A stretch of DNA of 64,000 bases from Thalassospira lucentensis. Its GTDB lineage: Bacteria; Pseudomonadota; Alphaproteobacteria; Rhodospirillales; Thalassospiraceae. The stretch is taken from positions 1 through 64,000 of the forward strand of contig NZ_LPVY01000022.1 of NCBI RefSeq assembly GCF_001613805.1, read 5' to 3'. Positions within the stretch are counted from its first letter, which is position 1, and each line of letters opens with the position of its first letter. Shown in pieces: positions 60,181 to 64,000 of this stretch. The notes under the pieces were generated by a model that saw only the letters and a program-made list of their open reading frames with translations, ran no database searches and was not told the DNA's origin. The position numbers were made by a program, and so were the translations under genes.

Positions 60181-61101
60181 TTATCGATGGTCCTGTCGGA
60201 ACTGCATCGGTGACATCGCGGCCTTTTTGGCGAAAAAGCGCGAAAAATATCCGGCATCGCGAAAACCCAGTTCATCGGCGATCTGCTGAACCGCGATGTC
60301 GGTATAGATCAGGGTGCGTTTGGCCTCCAGGATCAGGCGGTGATGGACGACTTCGATGGCGGTCATGCCATAGATGTTCTTGGCAATGCGGTTTAGCTGT
60401 GTCGTGGTGATGCCGATTTCACGCGCGTAAAATTCCAGCGGTTTGTGCTGTTTGTAGAAGGTTTCGATCAGCGACTGGAATTTGCGGAACTTGGCAGTTT
60501 TCTGTTCCTTGCGGCTAAGTCGCGCCGGATCCCCCGACGGGGCATCGCGTCCGATGCCGAGCAACAGCAACCCCAATATGTTACGCAGCGCATATAACCG
60601 CCCGGTATTATGTCCGTAATATTCTGCGACCAGTTGGCGGATCAGGAAATCGGTGGGGCCTGGCTGATCGGCGGTTCCCGATCCGTCGACACAAAGCGGC
60701 CGGTCAAGGCGCGCAAGCAGTTTGGGGGCAGGGGAAAGGATTTCCTGCAAATGGTAATCGGTCAGTGAAATAACCCAGCCATCGATATCGGGACTGAAGC
60801 GAAAGCCGTGAACGGTGCCGGGCGGCATGGTGAGGATCTGCCCGACCTGCATGGTGAATTGCCGGTCGTCAAATTCGATCCCGGCATGGCCGCGTGTGAT
60901 GTAAAGCAGCTGAAACAGATTGGCGTGACGGTGCGGCTGAATGTGCAGGTCATGCAGTTTGGATCGCGACGGGATGCTTTCGAGATGGAAGAATTCCGGT
61001 TCGGAAATGGCAACCTGTTCGGCGGTTCCGGGCGCGGTTTCGCCGGTTTCACCGTAAAGCTTGTAGACCGGAATGCTGTTGCGGGTTGCGACCATGATCA
61101 T
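60181..61101 (-). CDS. AraC-family regulator (PobR/HpaA-like)
   Basis: A 306-residue regulator with an N-terminal cupin-type sensing domain (HRHANLFQLLYITRGHAGIE, ILTMPPGTVHGFRF) and a C-terminal AraC domain (YAREIGITTTQLNRIAKNIYG, IADELGFRDAGYFSRFFAKK). Length and the PHRH.N.FQ block resemble PobR/HpaA regulators of aromatic hydroxylases. The window's pobA is 16 kb away, so control of it is possible but not supported by position; the TRAP operon on the same strand, 103 bases before it, is another candidate. ATG 61101 or 61095 may be used. Confidence 0.83.
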   Translation of the reverse strand: MIMVATRNSIPVYKLYGETGETAPGTAEQVAISEPEFFHLESIPSRSKLHDLHIQPHRHANLFQLLYITRGHAGIEFDDRQFTMQVGQILTMPPGTVHGFRFSPDIDGWVISLTDYHLQEILSPAPKLLARLDRPLCVDGSGTADQPGPTDFLIRQLVAEYYGHNTGRLYALRNILGLLLLGIGRDAPSGDPARLSRKEQKTAKFRKFQSLIETFYKQHKPLEFYAREIGITTTQLNRIAKNIYGMTAIEVVHHRLILEAKRTLIYTDIAVQQIADELGFRDAGYFSRFFAKKAAMSPMQFRQDHR

Positions 61102-61153
61102 GTTTTGCTGTTTGCTTTGCGACAGTCTAGCGGTTTTCGGGTTTGACCAAAAG

Positions 61154-61181
61154 AAAAGCCCGCCAGATCGGGCGGGCTTTT
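61154..61181. terminator. bidirectional terminator after the second TRAP operon
   Basis: AAAAGCCCGCC and GGCGGGCTTTT form a perfect 11-base stem with loop AGATCG, T-rich on both strands. It lies 23 bases past the DctM stop and stops transcription before the AraC gene. Confidence 0.9.
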
Positions 61182-61203
61182 CGGAAGCTTATGATGCGCG
61201 TTG

Positions 61204-62595
61204 CTAACCGCCGAGCAATGTCGGCACAAACAGTGTCAGCACCGGCACAAAGATCAGCAGCAGAATGCGCAGGATTTCTGCGGCAAAGAAGGGCATGACA
61301 CCGCGGAAGGTCTGGCTCATGGGGACGCCATCGGCAAGGGCGTTGATGATGAACACGTTCAATCCCACCGGTGGCGTTATCAATCCGAGCTCCACGACAA
61401 TCAGGGCCAGAATACCGAACCAGATTTTCAGGTCCTCGGCCCCCATGCCGTATGCTGCGGATGCCGCCGTTGCCCAGTCCCCGCCATTGATATCGACCAG
61501 GGCCGGCCAGAAGAACGGGATGACCACCACGATCATCGACAGGCTTTCCATGAAGCAACCCAGAACGATCAGGGCGAGCAGCATCAGAACCATGATCAAC
61601 CACGGATCAAGGCCGCTGGTCGCGGCGGCTTCGGCCATATAGGCCGGAAGGTTGGCACGGCTGAAGAAACCCTTGAGGATTTCGGCACCCAGCAGGATGA
61701 AGAAGATCATCGAGGTGGTGACAGCCGTATCGCGCAGCGACTGTTTCAGGCCGGAAAATGTCAGGCCACCCTTGCCACGCAGGCGCATATACGCGCCGTA
61801 AACCAGAATGGCAAACACACCCACACCAGCGGCCGGGGTCGGGGTGAACAGACCGGCCCCAAGACCGAGAATGATCGAGCCGAAAATCACCATGACCGGG
61901 ATCAGGCGCAGCAATGCTTCGCGGCGTTCGGCCGGTTCCATCGGTTCGGGGATGGGGGCGAGACTTGGATTCAGGCGGACCTGAATGGCAATCACCCCCA
62001 TAAAGAACGCAACCGCGATCAGGCCGGGAATGATGGCCGCCTGGAACATCTGGATGATGGATGCCTCGACCGTGACGGCATAGATCACAAGTGCGACGGA
62101 CGGCGGGATCAGAATGCCAAGCGTGCCGCCCGCCGCCAGCGTACCGGTGGCAAGGCGCGGCGAATAATTCAGACGGCGCAATTCGGGCAGGGCGACCTTG
62201 CCCATGGTGGATGCGGTGGCAAGCGATGATCCGCAAACCGCACCAAACCCGGCGCAGGCCCCGATGGCAGCCATGGCAACACCACCCCGGAAACGACCCA
62301 GAATGGCGTTTACGCCCTGAAACAGATCGCGTGACAGGTTGGCCTGACTGGCGAGATAGCCCATCAGGACAAACAGCGGCACGACCGACAGTTCATAGTT
62401 CGAGACAATCCCGTAAAACAGGGATTTGAACTGTTGCAGATAGGGTTCAAAGCGCAGGAACGGGAAGAACAGGCTGAGCACATAGTTGCCGCCAATTCCG
62501 ACACCGATCATGGCAAGGCCGACAGGAACACGCAGTGCGAGAATAAAGAACAGCACGACGAGACCGCCAAGGCCGATTAATTCGCGTTCAGACAT
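61204..62595 (-). CDS. TRAP transporter large permease (DctM), second system
   Basis: A 463-residue membrane protein of the DctM family: YELSVVPLFVLMGYLASQANL, ACAGFGAVCGSSLATASTM, GTLAAGGTLGILIPPSVALVIYAV, LGCFMESLSMIVVVIPFFWP and LITPPVGLNVFIINALAD. Clearly distinct from the DctM at 5666. ATG 62595 begins MSERELIGLGG; a longer in-frame start at 62634 lies in the DctQ gene. It overlaps DctQ by 8 bases. The predicted insert around residues 200-260 is typical of the family. Confidence 0.9.
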   Translation of the reverse strand: MSERELIGLGGLVVLFFILALRVPVGLAMIGVGIGGNYVLSLFFPFLRFEPYLQQFKSLFYGIVSNYELSVVPLFVLMGYLASQANLSRDLFQGVNAILGRFRGGVAMAAIGACAGFGAVCGSSLATASTMGKVALPELRRLNYSPRLATGTLAAGGTLGILIPPSVALVIYAVTVEASIIQMFQAAIIPGLIAVAFFMGVIAIQVRLNPSLAPIPEPMEPAERREALLRLIPVMVIFGSIILGLGAGLFTPTPAAGVGVFAILVYGAYMRLRGKGGLTFSGLKQSLRDTAVTTSMIFFILLGAEILKGFFSRANLPAYMAEAAATSGLDPWLIMVLMLLALIVLGCFMESLSMIVVVIPFFWPALVDINGGDWATAASAAYGMGAEDLKIWFGILALIVVELGLITPPVGLNVFIINALADGVPMSQTFRGVMPFFAAEILRILLLIFVPVLTLFVPTLLGG

Positions 62596-63091
62596 TGGCC
62601 GGGGCCTCGCTTTCGAAAATCTGGCTTGCGGCAATCAGCGCCCACAGGAACATCGATACGATGCCCGGCACATAGAACGGCCAGATCGGCCAACCCAGAA
62701 TTGCCGACAGGGTATTGTCGCTGCGCACTTCGATCAGGCCGTGGATCATCATATAGCCAAGGAACAGGGCCAGAAGCGTCATCAGGACGCCCGAGATGAT
62801 ATCCACGCCGCGCGCGAACCATTGGGGAAACATTTTGATAAAGACATCGACGGCGACATGGCCGTAGCGGGTCTGGCAATAGGGGAAGAACATCAGGGCT
62901 GCCGAGCTGACAATCATACTGACGAAGTCTTCATAGCCGATAATTGCCGGGAAATTGGCACCAAACAGGCGCGCAATTTTGTCCAGGCCGAATGCGGTAA
63001 CGTTCACGATCGTGACCACGGCAATCAGCAGGGCCAAAAAACCGCCAGCCACGGCAAACCAGGATGCGGCCTTATTCAGCACGTGTTTCAT
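62588..63091 (-). CDS. TRAP transporter small permease (DctQ), second system
   Basis: A 167-residue protein with four hydrophobic segments (about residues 12-33, 54-68, 92-115 and 134-155). The IGYEDFVSMIVSSAALMFFPYCQTRYGHVAVDVF region (given by ends IGYEDFV and HVAVDVF) corresponds to the conserved E/H block of DctQ. It pairs with the DctM gene that overlaps its 3' end. A hairpin lies between it and the receptor gene upstream. Confidence 0.88.
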   Translation of the reverse strand: MKHVLNKAASWFAVAGGFLALLIAVVTIVNVTAFGLDKIARLFGANFPAIIGYEDFVSMIVSSAALMFFPYCQTRYGHVAVDVFIKMFPQWFARGVDIISGVLMTLLALFLGYMMIHGLIEVRSDNTLSAILGWPIWPFYVPGIVSMFLWALIAASQIFESEAPANV

Positions 63092-63116
63092 GTGTCATAC
63101 AATCTTGCGGGAATGA

Positions 63117-63147
63117 GGGGTCACGTAAATATATGATACGTGACCCC
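63117..63147 (-). terminator. hairpin between the second TRAP receptor and DctQ
   Basis: GGGGTCACGTA and TACGTGACCCC form a perfect 11-base stem with loop AATATATGA; the reverse-strand 3' side is followed by TCATTCCC, without a T-run. It probably stabilises the receptor message or lowers permease expression. Confidence 0.65.
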
Positions 63148-63174
63148 GTCAGATTTGCCAGTAACTTGAAAAGA

Positions 63175-64000
63175 TTACTGTTTGGTATTGGCGAGAACGG
63201 CGGCTTTGGCCTTTTCGACCAGTGCGGCACCGTCGATGCCGTTCGATTTTGCTTCTTCGATCCAGCGATCAACAACCGATGCGGATGCATCGTCGAAGGT
63301 TGCTTTTTCTTCAGGCGTCAGTTCAACAACCTGACCCTTGCCATCGTTGATCATTTTCTTGCCGACTTCTTCGACATTGTTGAAAACGTCACCGATCTGG
63401 GCGGCAAAATCGCGACCGGAGTTACGGTCGATGATTTCTTTGAGATCGTCCGGCAGGCTGTCGTAACGATCCTTGTTCATGGCGAACAGGAAGACCGAGG
63501 TGCCAAAGCGGGAATTAACGCCCTGGCCTTCGACCGAGTAGGAAACCAGTTCAGCCAGTTTAAGCGGCGGGACGACTTCGAACGGCACAAGGCCGCCGTC
63601 AACCACGCCAAGCGACATTGCCTGCGGCAGGGCCGGGACCGGCATGCCAACCGGTTCTGCGCCCCAGGATTCAATCACCCAGGAACCGGTACGGGTCGGC
63701 GTACGCAGTTTGAGGCCTTTGACATCGGCAACGGTGCGGACTTCTTTTTCGGTCAGGTGGATGGCCTGACCGGCATGGACGTGAACGGCCAGCGGATGAA
63801 TGTCTTTAAGGTCCGGTGCCATGTCTTCCATCATGTCCCAGATCGCGAGGTTGGTCGCGCGTGCATCCCCCAGATGGACACCCGGAAGTTCGAAAACTTC
63901 GGTGTGCGGGAAGACGCCCGGGGTGTAACCCGGCAGGGTCCAGACAATGTCGGCCACACCGTCACGGACCTGACGATACAGTTCCGGCGGGTTGCCGCCC
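63175..64000 (-). CDS. TRAP transporter substrate-binding protein, second system (5' end outside the window)
   Basis: The last 275 residues of a DctP-family receptor; the frame stays open to the window edge (GGNPPELYRQVRDGVADIVW at the edge), so the start and signal peptide lie beyond. Visible family features: GLKLRTPTRTGSWVIESWGA (ligand-binding Arg), PVPALPQAMSLGVVDGGLVP, and a C-terminal helical part ending KAKAAVLANTKQ. It heads the operon receptor-DctQ-DctM read leftward. The ligand is not evident. Confidence 0.88.
   Translation of the reverse strand, partial: GGNPPELYRQVRDGVADIVWTLPGYTPGVFPHTEVFELPGVHLGDARATNLAIWDMMEDMAPDLKDIHPLAVHVHAGQAIHLTEKEVRTVADVKGLKLRTPTRTGSWVIESWGAEPVGMPVPALPQAMSLGVVDGGLVPFEVVPPLKLAELVSYSVEGQGVNSRFGTSVFLFAMNKDRYDSLPDDLKEIIDRNSGRDFAAQIGDVFNNVEEVGKKMINDGKGQVVELTPEEKATFDDASASVVDRWIEEAKSNGIDGAALVEKAKAAVLANTKQ

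Noticed and set aside
60181..61101. AraC protein as the PobR of the window's pobA
   Set aside because: It resembles PobR-type proteins, but the genes are about 15 kb apart with unrelated genes between; the link is not supported.

Overview
The window reads as chromosome of a fairly GC-rich alphaproteobacterium, most likely Rhodospirillales of the Thalassospira type. This rests on gene content rather than a database search: many TRAP and ABC uptake systems, a DUF3126 gene, two sites matching the alphaproteobacterial EcfG stress-promoter consensus, alphaproteobacterial-type PAS_5 genes and a bufferin operon. It opens in the 3' part of a 5S rRNA gene, so an rRNA operon ends here. No tRNA gene, CRISPR array, insertion sequence or prophage was seen.

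Layout. 1-2.9 kb: end of an rRNA operon, then a four-gene bufferin operon (bufA1BCD: copper-binding RiPP precursor, MNIO maturase, partner protein, DoxX membrane protein). 2.9-8.7 kb: a GntR/FCD repressor divergent from a TakP-like TRAP transporter and a gamma-glutamyltransferase-like gene; TGTATACA palindromes occur on both sides of the divergent gap. 8.7-11.4 kb: a decayed stretch with a metallo-beta-lactamase-fold remnant, an SDR, an alpha/beta hydrolase and a transcription-regulator pseudogene with an internal deletion. 11.5-21.1 kb: a sugar catabolic locus with aldose 1-epimerase, the YtfQRT/YjfF-type ABC importer, a GntR/FCD regulator, an aldose 1-dehydrogenase and an AraD1/GguC-type hydrolase; together they suggest import and oxidative breakdown of galactose- or arabinose-like sugars. 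21.2-24.9 kb: a single large AT-rich SIR2-domain gene, probably a defence-associated sirtuin.

25-35.6 kb: pirin, MFS efflux/AraC pair, XRE-cupin/GNAT pair, LysE exporter, IclR divergent from a thiamine-pyrophosphate enzyme plus cupin, and LysR divergent from an unknown membrane protein. 35.8-42.8 kb: a glucosylglycerate module in which a GH13_18 phosphorylase (breakdown) faces glucosyl-3-phosphoglycerate synthase and phosphatase (synthesis), with two paralogous PAS_5 genes and a LysR/SDR pair between. 43-50 kb: housekeeping and stress genes (solute-binding protein, pobA, DUF883 and holin-like pair behind an EcfG-type promoter, hpt, GST, DUF3126, ExoD). 50-52.9 kb: siderophore-interacting protein, MarR and a DHA2-type drug exporter, with two MarR-type boxes over the promoter. 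53.0-55.2 kb: a tiny Cys/His-rich secreted peptide followed by an AT-rich cassette encoding a retron-type reverse transcriptase fused to a DUF3800-like domain, with inverted repeats just upstream that may be the retron RNA. The cassette ends inside the truncated 3' end of a flavoprotein gene. 56.8-64 kb: an SsuABC-like importer, a host-attachment-type stress gene with an EcfG-type promoter, an AraC regulator and a second TRAP system whose binding-protein gene runs off the window end.

The most notable content is two apparently acquired antiphage-type loci (SIR2 protein; RT-DUF3800 retron candidate) set into otherwise ordinary metabolic chromosome, the second with a visible insertion scar.
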